The position numbers and the translations under genes are program-made. The notes beneath the pieces were generated by a model. The model was given only the letters and a program-made list of their open reading frames with translations. It made no database searches and was not told the origin of the DNA. Of a stretch of 64,000 nucleotides of DNA, positions 7,568 through 16,532 are shown in pieces (within the stretch, counting starts at the first letter, position 1; each line of letters begins with the position of its first letter). Source of the DNA: CAVYHJ01 sp963768165 [NCBI: uncultured bacterium] (GTDB lineage Bacteria; UBP4; UBA4092); assembly GCA_963768165.1 (NCBI GenBank), contig CAVYHJ010000002.1, positions 124,001-188,000 of the forward strand, in the 5' to 3' direction.

Positions 7568-9628
7568 TTACTTCACGCCGTTAAGAATCATACCGGTTGG
7601 AGTTATCCCTGTTTCCTGCAAAATCGCGTTTGCCTGCTCAACATGTACCGGTCGGGTCATCCCAAACCGTGTAATTAAATAGGATTGGTCCGCGGATATT
7701 GAAAGTAAGGCGCCAAAACGGGAAACAGTAAGTGCCGGCGTATCAATCAAAATAGCAGGATATTCCTTTTGCAAATCGCGCAAGACTGCTGAGAATTTTT
7801 CGATATCCCAATTGGAACTGCTTCCGACACGCAGGATGGAAAGATTGGGTACCGCGGTGCCAACAATTTGGTTACGCGCTTGTTCAAGGGTCAATGGAAC
7901 AGGGTTCTCTTTCACCGGGATATTGAATAATGAACCCAGTGCCGGAGAAATTACATTCGCGTCAATCAACAATACTTTTTCACCGGACTCCGCACGGATG
8001 GTACCCAGCGCGGTGGTAAGGAATGTTTTCCCTTCACCCGGTAAAGCACTGAATAAGGACAAGATAGATTGATTTTTACCGGCTTTTAATTTCCAATGGG
8101 TTACGATTTCCTGTGCTTGCTGACGAGCAGATGGTGATAAAAATCCAGAGGACTGGATATTTCCGCTTACGCTTGAACTCTGGTTGACAACACCGACAAC
8201 GGGTATATTGCCAATCCCACGAAGATGTCCGACATGATAAATCCGGTCATCCACATAATCTACAACAAATATCGCACCGATGCCAAAGAACAATCCAAGC
8301 GCAATAGCAAGAATGAGAACAATCTTTTTCTTTGGAAAATAGATATATGATTTTACGATGGTCTTATCCGTCGGTACCGGCGCGGGAGAAAAGAGTGCCA
8401 GGTTGTCTGTATTTACATTGAGAAGCGCTTTGGCGGCTTCCAAACTCCCCAGGTATCCTGTGTACGCCGAATTTAATATACCGACGACCCTGGTTAAACG
8501 GTTATATTCTGTTTCTTTTCTTGATAAATCGTCCAAGCGGGCGACCACAGTATCCAATTGCTCTTTGGAAATTTCAATAATCGCTTGTTGTGCAATCTCA
8601 TCCGTTTCCGTGTCACCCAATTCCTGAAGCAAGGTATCGTAATAGGAGTTCCGTGTTTTACTTTCCTGGGAAAATATCTTGTCAATTTGCTCTTTTAATT
8701 GCCGGCGGCTGCTTTCGACTTGTTGCTGGTCTGTTTTGACTTGAGGATGTTCCTTGGTATAAATCAACAAATCACTGTCCTCTTGTCGCTCATAAGTAAG
8801 TAGATTGGCTTTGATATTTTCGATTTGCGGGTTTTCTGCGTAGGTGATGGTACTTAATTTGAACTCCGGTTGCTTGGCAAGTTGGTCAAGCAGCGCTTTT
8901 TTCCTTTTAATATCTACTTGGAGTTGTTTATCCGCGCTATCAATGGTCTGTTCATAACTCACTTGCATGGAAAGTTCATCCACGCGATAGGTACTCAGAT
9001 CGGTAACATGTTCCTTTTGCCGAAACGCCAAAGTGGAATCTTCCGCGGCGGTCAGTCTAGCCAACATCTTCGGAATTTCTCCCTCAAAAAATTTAATGGC
9101 AGTTTGCGCCTTATTTTTGTTGGAAATGACAACTTCCTTGCTAATTTCATCGGCAAAAGTATTGGCAATGTCAGCCGCTTCTTTGAAATTGGTGGATACT
9201 CCATCAATCTCAATAACTTCCGTATTTTCGGTATTGGATATAATGACCCCGCGACCCATGCCGATAATTTTGATGATTCCGCCGTTGACAAAATCGGAAG
9301 GGGTATATAATTTTCCACTGTGGGTTTTAAGTTGTAAGCGTTCCGCCACCCGTAACATAATCGGATCGCTTTCCGCGATGGTTAATGCATTGGTGGCAAA
9401 GTTATCGGAGTTCAATTTCCCCAAATCGTTGGGAGAACCGCTTACAAATTCCGGGAGATAGTCCTGTTTCATGACCAGAAGGTACACTGGAACTTTATAA
9501 ACTGCACCCACCAATACATACTGATAAACCAGAGAAAATAACAGTGCCGTGAGTATGGTTACCCCGAAAATCCAGTAGAATAATTTCCTTCGTTGCCAAA
9601 ATACAATCCAATAACGTCTTAATTCCAT
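7568..9628 (-). CDS. Wzc-like chain-length determinant fused to a BY-kinase-type P-loop domain
   Basis: 686 residues. An N-terminal Wzz domain has membrane helices near residues 20-40 and about 435-455, with a long periplasmic coiled-coil between them. The cytoplasmic P-loop domain has Walker A GEGKT (531-535), Walker A' VLLIDAN and Walker B AILIDTP. It would control polymer length and partner with the Wza-like protein encoded at 11032-12009. The tyrosine-rich C-terminal cluster used for autophosphorylation in Wzc/CpsD is absent, so kinase cycling is doubtful and the domain may act only as an ATPase switch. Confidence 0.83.
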   Translation of the reverse strand: MELRRYWIVFWQRRKLFYWIFGVTILTALLFSLVYQYVLVGAVYKVPVYLLVMKQDYLPEFVSGSPNDLGKLNSDNFATNALTIAESDPIMLRVAERLQLKTHSGKLYTPSDFVNGGIIKIIGMGRGVIISNTENTEVIEIDGVSTNFKEAADIANTFADEISKEVVISNKNKAQTAIKFFEGEIPKMLARLTAAEDSTLAFRQKEHVTDLSTYRVDELSMQVSYEQTIDSADKQLQVDIKRKKALLDQLAKQPEFKLSTITYAENPQIENIKANLLTYERQEDSDLLIYTKEHPQVKTDQQQVESSRRQLKEQIDKIFSQESKTRNSYYDTLLQELGDTETDEIAQQAIIEISKEQLDTVVARLDDLSRKETEYNRLTRVVGILNSAYTGYLGSLEAAKALLNVNTDNLALFSPAPVPTDKTIVKSYIYFPKKKIVLILAIALGLFFGIGAIFVVDYVDDRIYHVGHLRGIGNIPVVGVVNQSSSVSGNIQSSGFLSPSARQQAQEIVTHWKLKAGKNQSILSLFSALPGEGKTFLTTALGTIRAESGEKVLLIDANVISPALGSLFNIPVKENPVPLTLEQARNQIVGTAVPNLSILRVGSSSNWDIEKFSAVLRDLQKEYPAILIDTPALTVSRFGALLSISADQSYLITRFGMTRPVHVEQANAILQETGITPTGMILNGVK

Positions 9629-9771
9629 ATTAGTTTTTCTCCAAAAAATGAAATATCATCATACTATAAACAGAGACCAAAAAGAAAGACTGTCCTTCCA
9701 CCTTCGAGATTTAAATAGACAAACTAGCGGAATGACAGCCGGAAACTTTGTCAGTCTGAATGTTTATAATC

Positions 9772-11016
9772 CTATTTATTCACCATGCTTTCCACTGAAT
9801 CGGTCAAATATACTTTTTTTAATTCTTTATATAAATCATGAATATGCGGCGCACAACCGTAAATGACATGCGGATTCGCATTTCGGACATGTTCTTGTTG
9901 TAATACATTCACGGCACAATTACCGAAAACCCATACGTCTCCCGCTGGATTTTGCAGATTCGGAGTATTGGGCATGGGTATTCCGACAAAGAAAGTTAAT
10001 GGGGGTAGTTGAGTTAAAAGTCCATCGCGGTCCATTTTATCCAGTGCGTGTCGCATGGCGGACAAACAACCACGGCATGTTCCCGACTCAATCGCCAAAA
10101 TATTCTCAAATATTCCCGCGGCACTTAATACCGGACGACGGAATCTCCTCTGGACTTCACTGATTTTCGCTCCCTTGATATCGATATTATTTAAATCCAT
10201 TTCACCGAATCCTTCCCAATGAGCAATTCGGTTAGTATCCACTTCTTCGGGCGCAATCATCATGGTTTCGCAGGCCACTGAATCCGTGGCGACAATATCC
10301 TGCCCGGTAATAATCACATTCATGTCTTTGATAGTTGAACCACTAAGCGGCGCTTGACCGTCCATCGCCCATATTCCATCAATCACGGTTAAATGCGGCG
10401 GAATTGCCCGATAAATATCCACGACTTTATAGGAGATATCGTTGCGATGGAACATCAACCGCTCTTCATCAAATAGTAACCCATGCAGATTTTTGATTCC
10501 CAACGTAGCGAGCGTGTGCATGTGCGTCTTCATTTTGGGGACATTAATAAAAAAATCGGCTTCAAGCACGGTTTTGGGTAAACTCATTTCCCGTAAAATT
10601 CTTCCATCAGGATTGGCTACCCGGACAATTTCATCTTTATCCAGATAGATAATTTCCGCTCCTGCTTTTTCCAAATCTTCCTGCATTTCTGACAATTCAA
10701 ACGCCGTTTCGGAAGGCAGTTTATACCCTGGATTTTCTCCGACCATAACCCGTACGGCACCCGCTTCTTTGGATAACCGGATCAATGCAATCAAAACCCG
10801 CGGGTCGGTTGTGATCCCCGGTATCTCATGGGGGTTGGGTCTGACCAGATTGGGTTTCATGAAAACGGATTTGCCTTTTACCAGTGAAGCGAAATCACAA
10901 ACAGCATACAGTGCATCTTTGACCATCTCCGTAATGATAGACAAACTTTTCTGGCTATACTTGACGGGAGTCTCAGGAATTTCTTTATGATAAGAAATAT
11001 AGACGATGGGTTTCAT
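9772..11016 (-). CDS. DUF362 family protein
   Basis: 414 residues matching DUF362: KPNLV near residue 55, TDPRVL, VGENPG, and VPKMKTH...GIKNLHG in the middle, then a conserved DG-WAMDG segment. The family is linked to iron-sulfur or redox proteins, but its reaction is not established. Only a few Cys residues are visible, including CRGC near residue 315, and no CX2CX2C ferredoxin module. It lies between the Wza-like and Wzc-like genes, so a role in glycan or envelope metabolism is possible but unproven. Confidence 0.72.
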   Translation of the reverse strand: MKPIVYISYHKEIPETPVKYSQKSLSIITEMVKDALYAVCDFASLVKGKSVFMKPNLVRPNPHEIPGITTDPRVLIALIRLSKEAGAVRVMVGENPGYKLPSETAFELSEMQEDLEKAGAEIIYLDKDEIVRVANPDGRILREMSLPKTVLEADFFINVPKMKTHMHTLATLGIKNLHGLLFDEERLMFHRNDISYKVVDIYRAIPPHLTVIDGIWAMDGQAPLSGSTIKDMNVIITGQDIVATDSVACETMMIAPEEVDTNRIAHWEGFGEMDLNNIDIKGAKISEVQRRFRRPVLSAAGIFENILAIESGTCRGCLSAMRHALDKMDRDGLLTQLPPLTFFVGIPMPNTPNLQNPAGDVWVFGNCAVNVLQQEHVRNANPHVIYGCAPHIHDLYKELKKVYLTDSVESMVNK

Positions 11017-11031
11017 GAAAACTTTTAAATT

Positions 11032-12009
11032 CTAATTGACCTGATTAACGACCTGTGTTCCGGTGGAAGTTCCTTTGATAGCATCATAAGCGCTTCTCCC
11101 CAAAATAATGGTTTGCAATGCGGGAGTTGTTTGGTCCAGAAGATAATTAAGTTCAGCAATGTTGCCGCGTGGGACAAATACAATATCATCGGGTTGTAAA
11201 TTCTCATCCTTGTCGGGAACCACACCTTTGGTTATTTCTCTCTCAATGTTGAAATGCAAGATTTCAGGCTTTTTGGGCTTTTTGCGCACTACAATAACAT
11301 CATATAATTTCGAACCATCTTTATAACCGCCTGATTTGGTAATGGCTTCCAAGACCGTTAAATGATCATTCATATCCAAAATCCCCGGCGTATTCACCTG
11401 ACCCAAAACAAAAACCCTGGTTTTACGATTATCCGGTACAAATATTGTGTCGTCGGGTAACAGAGGGACATCCAATGCAATTTTCCCTTCATAGAGTATC
11501 TTATACAAATCCACTACCAATATTGTGTCGGTTCCACGTAATATGGTGACTTGCCGTAATTGAGCAGAAGAGGTTGGACCCCCGGCTTGCGCAAGCACCG
11601 ACACCAAGGTATTTTGACCTCTCAATTGATAGATTGCCGGAGAGGTTACCATACCCAATACTTTGACTCGCGCACTGCTATAGGAGGCAATATCAACGTT
11701 GACCTTGGGATCCACATAATATTTTGAGATAGCCTGAGTCAAGGCATTTCGAACCTGATTCCGTGTGAACCCTTTGACTTTGATTGTCCCCGCCAATGGA
11801 TAAGTAATATTCCCGTCCGGTCCCACGGTGGCACTCATGGACATATCCGAATGTTGCCAAACGCTAATGGACAAGACATCTTCCGGACCTATAATATAGT
11901 CGCTTGGAGGTTGTACCATGTTCGTTGCCGTCGAAGTATCTCCGGCGAATACGGAGCACAATCCGCTGATAAGAACAATTCCTAAATAAATTAAGACTAC
12001 TTTTTTCAT
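11032..12009 (-). CDS. Wza-like polysaccharide export protein with SLBB domains
   Basis: 325 residues with an N-terminal signal peptide (basic start, LIYLGIVLISGLCSVFA). A Poly_export domain starts YIIGPEDVLSISVW, and two SLBB repeats follow (VKVLGMVTSPAIYQL and VFVLGQVNTPGIL). Such proteins form the periplasmic and outer-membrane exit for capsule or exopolysaccharide. A Cys lies in the signal region (SGLC), so it may be a lipoprotein as in Wza. It is encoded upstream of DUF362 and the Wzc-like gene on the same strand. Confidence 0.85.
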   Translation of the reverse strand: MKKVVLIYLGIVLISGLCSVFAGDTSTATNMVQPPSDYIIGPEDVLSISVWQHSDMSMSATVGPDGNITYPLAGTIKVKGFTRNQVRNALTQAISKYYVDPKVNVDIASYSSARVKVLGMVTSPAIYQLRGQNTLVSVLAQAGGPTSSAQLRQVTILRGTDTILVVDLYKILYEGKIALDVPLLPDDTIFVPDNRKTRVFVLGQVNTPGILDMNDHLTVLEAITKSGGYKDGSKLYDVIVVRKKPKKPEILHFNIEREITKGVVPDKDENLQPDDIVFVPRGNIAELNYLLDQTTPALQTIILGRSAYDAIKGTSTGTQVVNQVN

Positions 12010-12089
12010 CCAATAAAGTTTAGCACAGATTATAGAATTTGCACTAGTGACGTTTAATACAAAATGAAGAAATTCGTTTGTGGCAAGTA

Positions 12090-14231
12090 TTAAAATTCTA
12101 AAGAATACTCTTGAGTTTCACTCCAGCCTTTGATTTGTATAAGTTCGACAAATTTTTCGACAATGAGCGGCTCAAACTGCGTCCCCGCATTCTTTTTCAA
12201 TTCATCTATAGCTTTCTGGAGAGGTAATTGTTTTCGGTAGGGACGGTTGGAGGTCATGGCATCAAAAGCATCTACCACCGCAATAATGCGCGCGCCGAAT
12301 GGAATATCATCTCCAGCCAAACCATCAGGATACCCGGTCCCGTCGAACCGTTCCTGATGATGATAGATTAACGGTAGGATATCTTTCATTGCTGGAATGG
12401 ATTCCAATATCTGTTTACCAATGACCGGATGTCTTTTCATATTTTCATATTCTTCCGGTGAAAGAGCAATACCTTTTTGGAGTATTTCTTCTTTAATCCC
12501 AATTTTGCCGACATCATGTAAAAGACTGGCTCCCCGCAACGCTTCCAATTCATGCGGTGTCATCCCTAATTCTTTGCCCAGTGCCAACGCATATCCACTC
12601 AAACGGTCACAATGACCCCGGGTGTACGGATCCCGAGCTTCAATCGCGCTCGCAAATCCTTTCACGGTATTCAGATACATATTGTTTAAACTCGAATAAA
12701 GGCGGGCATTTTCAATGGCGATCGCCGCATGCGTCGCAAAGGCTGATAGTAAATGCAAATCCGCAGAATCAAATGTTTTATCTCCGATTTTATTATTGGC
12801 ATTCAAAACTCCGATTACTTTCTGCACCCCTCCTTCTCCTCCAATGATTAATGGCACGGAAAGCGCATCTTTAACATTCTCCGCTCGTTTAAACCCGACG
12901 AACCGGGTATCGGTAATCTTGTCTTTTAATAAAAGCGGTTGTTCATGTTTTGCTACCCATCCTGCAATTCCATCACCCATTTTCCACCGTACAGATTCGA
13001 CAATTTCTTTGCTTAATCCCACAGAAGCTTTGATTTTTAACGCTTGTTTGTCATCGTCCAATAACATCAAGGAACCGGACTCCGCCTGGATTAATTCCAA
13101 CGATTTTTGCATAATCAACTCCAGTACCTTGTCCAAATATAGATTCGCTGAAATGGCTTTTCCTATTTCAAACAGTGAACTTAATTCTGTCACCTTCCTC
13201 TGCGATTCACCAAAAAGCTGAATGTTTTCCAACCAGATCGCCGTTTGATTACAGATAACCGTCAGTAAACGCAAATCCTCTTCGGTAAACGCATTCTTCT
13301 GTGAAAATGTGGCAACCTGGATAACCCCGATCACCTCTCCTTTGCTTATAAATGGAACACACATGGCAGATTGCAATTGTACTGTAACGATACTTTGAGC
13401 GCCGGCAAATCGCTCATCCAATCCGGCATCCCGTATTAACACGGCTTTTTTGTCCCGTATTACTTGTTCCAATATCGATTGACTAATGACAATTTTACGT
13501 TCCGGCAACTTGGACTTGGAGGGACTTTGTTGCTTTCGAACTGGAGGCGTATCCCGTAAGGCTTTTGTCTTTTTATCGGTTAATCGCCTGGCGGCAACCG
13601 GCATCATGGCTCCGGTTTGCCGGTCACGTAAAAAAATAAACCCTTGTTCCACAGGAAAAATCTGAAATACTTCTTCCAAAAGTTTAACTAATAATTCTTT
13701 TTCATCTCGAATTTCACCCAGGAGAGAACTGATCTTATAAAAAGATTGCAGTTGGTTATGCGACCGGCGAAGAATATCAAACTCCTTTTCCTCCCCGGAT
13801 GAGATCAAAGGAGTATCCCTGTTTTGCTGCGCTAATACTGTATCCGTTGGGTTCAGAGAAGCATCCACTACGGCCTCTACAAGCGACCAATCTTCCGGCA
13901 GTTGCCAATTCGTTCGGTAGAATAGCGGAATATTCTTTGATTCATCCACTGCCAGAAATTCCAGAGTAATTTTACCAACTGTAATCTTCGACCCGTCATG
14001 TAATACGCTTCGAGAAACCAGTTTATGGTCTACGCGAGTCCCGTTGCGGCTCCCCAAATCTTGCAGAATAAAACTTTTTTCAACTTGTAGTATCGAACAA
14101 TGGCGGCGGGAGGCCCGTTCATCATCCAACAATATGGCACATCCCGGGTCCCGTCCAATCAAGGTCTCTTTACCGGTTAGGGTATATGAATGAGTTTTTC
14201 CATCGTTCGTTTTCCAGACCAAATATGCCAT
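12090..14231 (-). CDS. FHA-GAF-GAF-HD-GYP signalling protein
   Basis: 713 residues. An FHA domain at about 1-105 (LIGRDPGCAILLDD, SRRHCSI, LQDLGSRNGT) binds phosphothreonine. Two GAF sensor domains follow at about 170-345 and 360-505. A complete HD-GYP domain at about 515-700 carries LLHDVGK, YHHQERFDGTGYP and the second His cluster. HD-GYP enzymes hydrolyse cyclic di-GMP or related nucleotides. It neighbours an exopolysaccharide export block, a process commonly controlled by c-di-GMP, so regulation of secretion is a reasonable inference. Confidence 0.9.
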   Translation of the reverse strand: MAYLVWKTNDGKTHSYTLTGKETLIGRDPGCAILLDDERASRRHCSILQVEKSFILQDLGSRNGTRVDHKLVSRSVLHDGSKITVGKITLEFLAVDESKNIPLFYRTNWQLPEDWSLVEAVVDASLNPTDTVLAQQNRDTPLISSGEEKEFDILRRSHNQLQSFYKISSLLGEIRDEKELLVKLLEEVFQIFPVEQGFIFLRDRQTGAMMPVAARRLTDKKTKALRDTPPVRKQQSPSKSKLPERKIVISQSILEQVIRDKKAVLIRDAGLDERFAGAQSIVTVQLQSAMCVPFISKGEVIGVIQVATFSQKNAFTEEDLRLLTVICNQTAIWLENIQLFGESQRKVTELSSLFEIGKAISANLYLDKVLELIMQKSLELIQAESGSLMLLDDDKQALKIKASVGLSKEIVESVRWKMGDGIAGWVAKHEQPLLLKDKITDTRFVGFKRAENVKDALSVPLIIGGEGGVQKVIGVLNANNKIGDKTFDSADLHLLSAFATHAAIAIENARLYSSLNNMYLNTVKGFASAIEARDPYTRGHCDRLSGYALALGKELGMTPHELEALRGASLLHDVGKIGIKEEILQKGIALSPEEYENMKRHPVIGKQILESIPAMKDILPLIYHHQERFDGTGYPDGLAGDDIPFGARIIAVVDAFDAMTSNRPYRKQLPLQKAIDELKKNAGTQFEPLIVEKFVELIQIKGWSETQEYSLEF

Positions 14232-14303
14232 TTTCTTCTCCCTATTTTTGAGAACTGTTTTTCATTTCGATGTATAGAGTATAACTCAATGGAGTATAGT
14301 TTT

Positions 14304-15620
14304 TTATTTTTTTTCTGTTGAGTCAAACAAGGTTGGCTGGGATTCCGGTTCTGATTTGAATTTTCGGATTCCCTGTAGTGGCATTTTTTCAATATAAAGG
14401 CTTCGAGTCGGATAAGCAATTTCAATATTTTCTTCTTTAAACCGCTGTATCATTGCTTTCAAAAACTCATGCTTCAAGAGATATTGTGCCTGGAAATCCG
14501 TCACCGATAATATCACCCGGAAATTAATATTCGAATCACCCAAGGTATGAAACCGGACAATAGGTTCGAAATCCTTTTTCCCACCTGCTATACGGTTTTG
14601 CACTTCTTTCGCCACTTCAATGGATATTTTCTCGACTTTTACCAAATCGGAATTATATCCGACTCCGCATTCTACAGGCACACGAGTCTCCGAACTCGGT
14701 AAATGACAATTGATAATGATACTCTGCGCCAATCGCGCATTAGGTATCACTATCACATTATTGGCGGTGCCTCGAATCCTAGTACTCCGCCATCCCACTT
14801 GTTCAATAAATCCCTCTTGCCCGGTCTCTAATTTTACGAAATCTCCGAATCGAACCGGTTTGTCCATCATGATATAAAATCCGGAAAAGAAATTCGATAA
14901 CGTATCCTGCAATCCGAGTGCTACCGCCAATCCACCAATTCCCAAACTGGTTATTAACCAAGTAATCTTGTACCCAAATTGGTCCAGTATAAGAATAAAA
15001 GCAGTTACCCAAATGATAATACTTAATGTTTTCCGAATGACCGGAAAAAATTGTGTGTCTATGGGAGATTGTGTCCGGCTGGCAGCAGTTTCCGCATACC
15101 ATTCCAGGGAGATTCGAACAATCCGGGAAACAATAAATGCGCCTATTACAGTTAGTAACCCGATATAAAAAAGGTTAATGATCGAATTATATCGGGGCGG
15201 AATATTCATCCACTCCAACGTAATCCATAATCCGAATGAAAAGAGAACCAAACTAATGGGAGTGCGCAATTCCAAGACCAGTTTATCGTTGAATTGCCTG
15301 GAAGTATTTCGTGACAATCTCAATAATAGTTTGACACCATATAATCGAAATAACCAGAATACCAGCCAGGACGCAACAATGATTAATATGGAAACTAGCG
15401 ATTCCGACAACCAAAATGGCATCTTGGTTTCTTTAGAAACTTCTTTCACAACTTTCAAGTCGGTCGAATTTGCCGTTATCAGTCGAATCGGTTTTTGTGT
15501 ACCGGTGGTTACTGTGTAAGTAGATGTAGAAGAGGTGCTTTTATTCTTTACGGCTAATGCAAAAGAAAACAATAATACAATAGTTAGGAAAACTGAAATA
15601 AATTTTGAATTTATAAACAT
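14304..15620 (-). CDS. MscS-family mechanosensitive channel
   Basis: 438 residues: an N-terminal signal or anchor helix, a short periplasmic stretch, then four more membrane helices. The pore helix and MscS signature are GIGGLAVALGLQDTLSNFFSGFYIMMDKP, with a beta domain from about residue 265. It would release solutes on osmotic downshock. It is separated by about 70 bp from the HD-GYP gene on the same strand. Confidence 0.88.
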   Translation of the reverse strand: MFINSKFISVFLTIVLLFSFALAVKNKSTSSTSTYTVTTGTQKPIRLITANSTDLKVVKEVSKETKMPFWLSESLVSILIIVASWLVFWLFRLYGVKLLLRLSRNTSRQFNDKLVLELRTPISLVLFSFGLWITLEWMNIPPRYNSIINLFYIGLLTVIGAFIVSRIVRISLEWYAETAASRTQSPIDTQFFPVIRKTLSIIIWVTAFILILDQFGYKITWLITSLGIGGLAVALGLQDTLSNFFSGFYIMMDKPVRFGDFVKLETGQEGFIEQVGWRSTRIRGTANNVIVIPNARLAQSIIINCHLPSSETRVPVECGVGYNSDLVKVEKISIEVAKEVQNRIAGGKKDFEPIVRFHTLGDSNINFRVILSVTDFQAQYLLKHEFLKAMIQRFKEENIEIAYPTRSLYIEKMPLQGIRKFKSEPESQPTLFDSTEKK

Positions 15621-15668
15621 GTTTTTCTTCTATTAATATAATTTATAATTTAAAACTCAAAATTATAT

Positions 15669-16310
15669 TTACATTCTTGATAGCAAATCCCGTTTTTTAG
15701 TTTCAAACTCTTCCGGTGTCAAAACTCCTGAATCCCGCAACTGTCCCAATTTCTGCAATAGCGCTGGAATATCCTGCGTACCGGCCAAAGAATCATCCGG
15801 GGATGCGGTCGTTACATAAATCGGCTTGGATTTGATGGCTTGCTGTTGAGCGATAACCACATTCTTAAATCCCACGGGGTTCGGGATATATCGAAAAAGA
15901 GTCGTCCCTTCTTTACTAGCGGTCTCCAATCCCACATTCCCGTAATTCCACATTCTGCCCCACACCGTCTGGTCATGGAATACATTGTTGATTTTCTCCA
16001 ATGGCGCATCAAACGAAGATTTGGAAAAGACTCCCTGCTGTTTCACAATCCGAAAATTCGTTACAATATATTCCTCATGCGCCCGCGCTATCAGCCTCCA
16101 GCAAAACCGTACATAACCGGGTATCAAAAAAAGTAATAACAGATACCCCAAGGATTGTTGCCAGTGCAAAGCAATATAAAAAGCAAGCGTACCAAAAATT
16201 ACCGTGCTGACCAATGCCCCCAAAAACGGGCGCATCAATATTACCCAGTGCTGGTTCACTTGCAATACAATTTTTTCGTTGGATTGTAATTGGTCTTCGC
16301 GAAAACTCAT
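15669..16310 (-). CDS. Bacterial PH-domain membrane protein with SHOCT tail
   Basis: About 213 residues. Two hydrophobic helices (about 25-70) precede a bPH_2-like domain (YIVTNFRIVKQQGVFS...DAPLEKINNV). The C-terminus is a SHOCT motif: LQKLGQLRDSGVLTPEEFETKKRDLL. Start placed at the ATG at 16310 because AAGGAC lies close upstream; an upstream TTG (16349) would add 13 poorly conserved residues. Function is unknown; such proteins are usually called PH domain-containing or YdbT-like. Confidence 0.75.
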   Translation of the reverse strand: MSFREDQLQSNEKIVLQVNQHWVILMRPFLGALVSTVIFGTLAFYIALHWQQSLGYLLLLFLIPGYVRFCWRLIARAHEEYIVTNFRIVKQQGVFSKSSFDAPLEKINNVFHDQTVWGRMWNYGNVGLETASKEGTTLFRYIPNPVGFKNVVIAQQQAIKSKPIYVTTASPDDSLAGTQDIPALLQKLGQLRDSGVLTPEEFETKKRDLLSRM

Positions 16311-16362
16311 TGTCCTTGTGAATATACGGGAATCCCCACATTTCGTCAAGTTGGAATACAGT

Positions 16363-16408
16363 GTAGCGACGTCCCCGGGAGTGGTGATTTTTAGCGGGAC
16401 GTCTCAAC
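16363..16408. repeat. GACGTCCC inverted repeat between divergent genes
   Basis: GTAGCGACGTCCC (16363-16375) and GGGACGTCTCAAC (16396-16408) form an imperfect inverted repeat. It lies in the spacer between the divergent PH/SHOCT and DUF2723 genes and is related in form to the GTAGAGACGT palindromes. Confidence 0.5.
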
Positions 16409-16532
16409 CATGAGTCAACTAATTATGTTTTTGAGAAGTAATTTATTCGCAGTTTGTAAGCTGGCAATAAAGAACGGATTGACCGATTGATTCAGTTATG
16501 TAATACTATCAGGTTCCCAATTTAATAAAATT

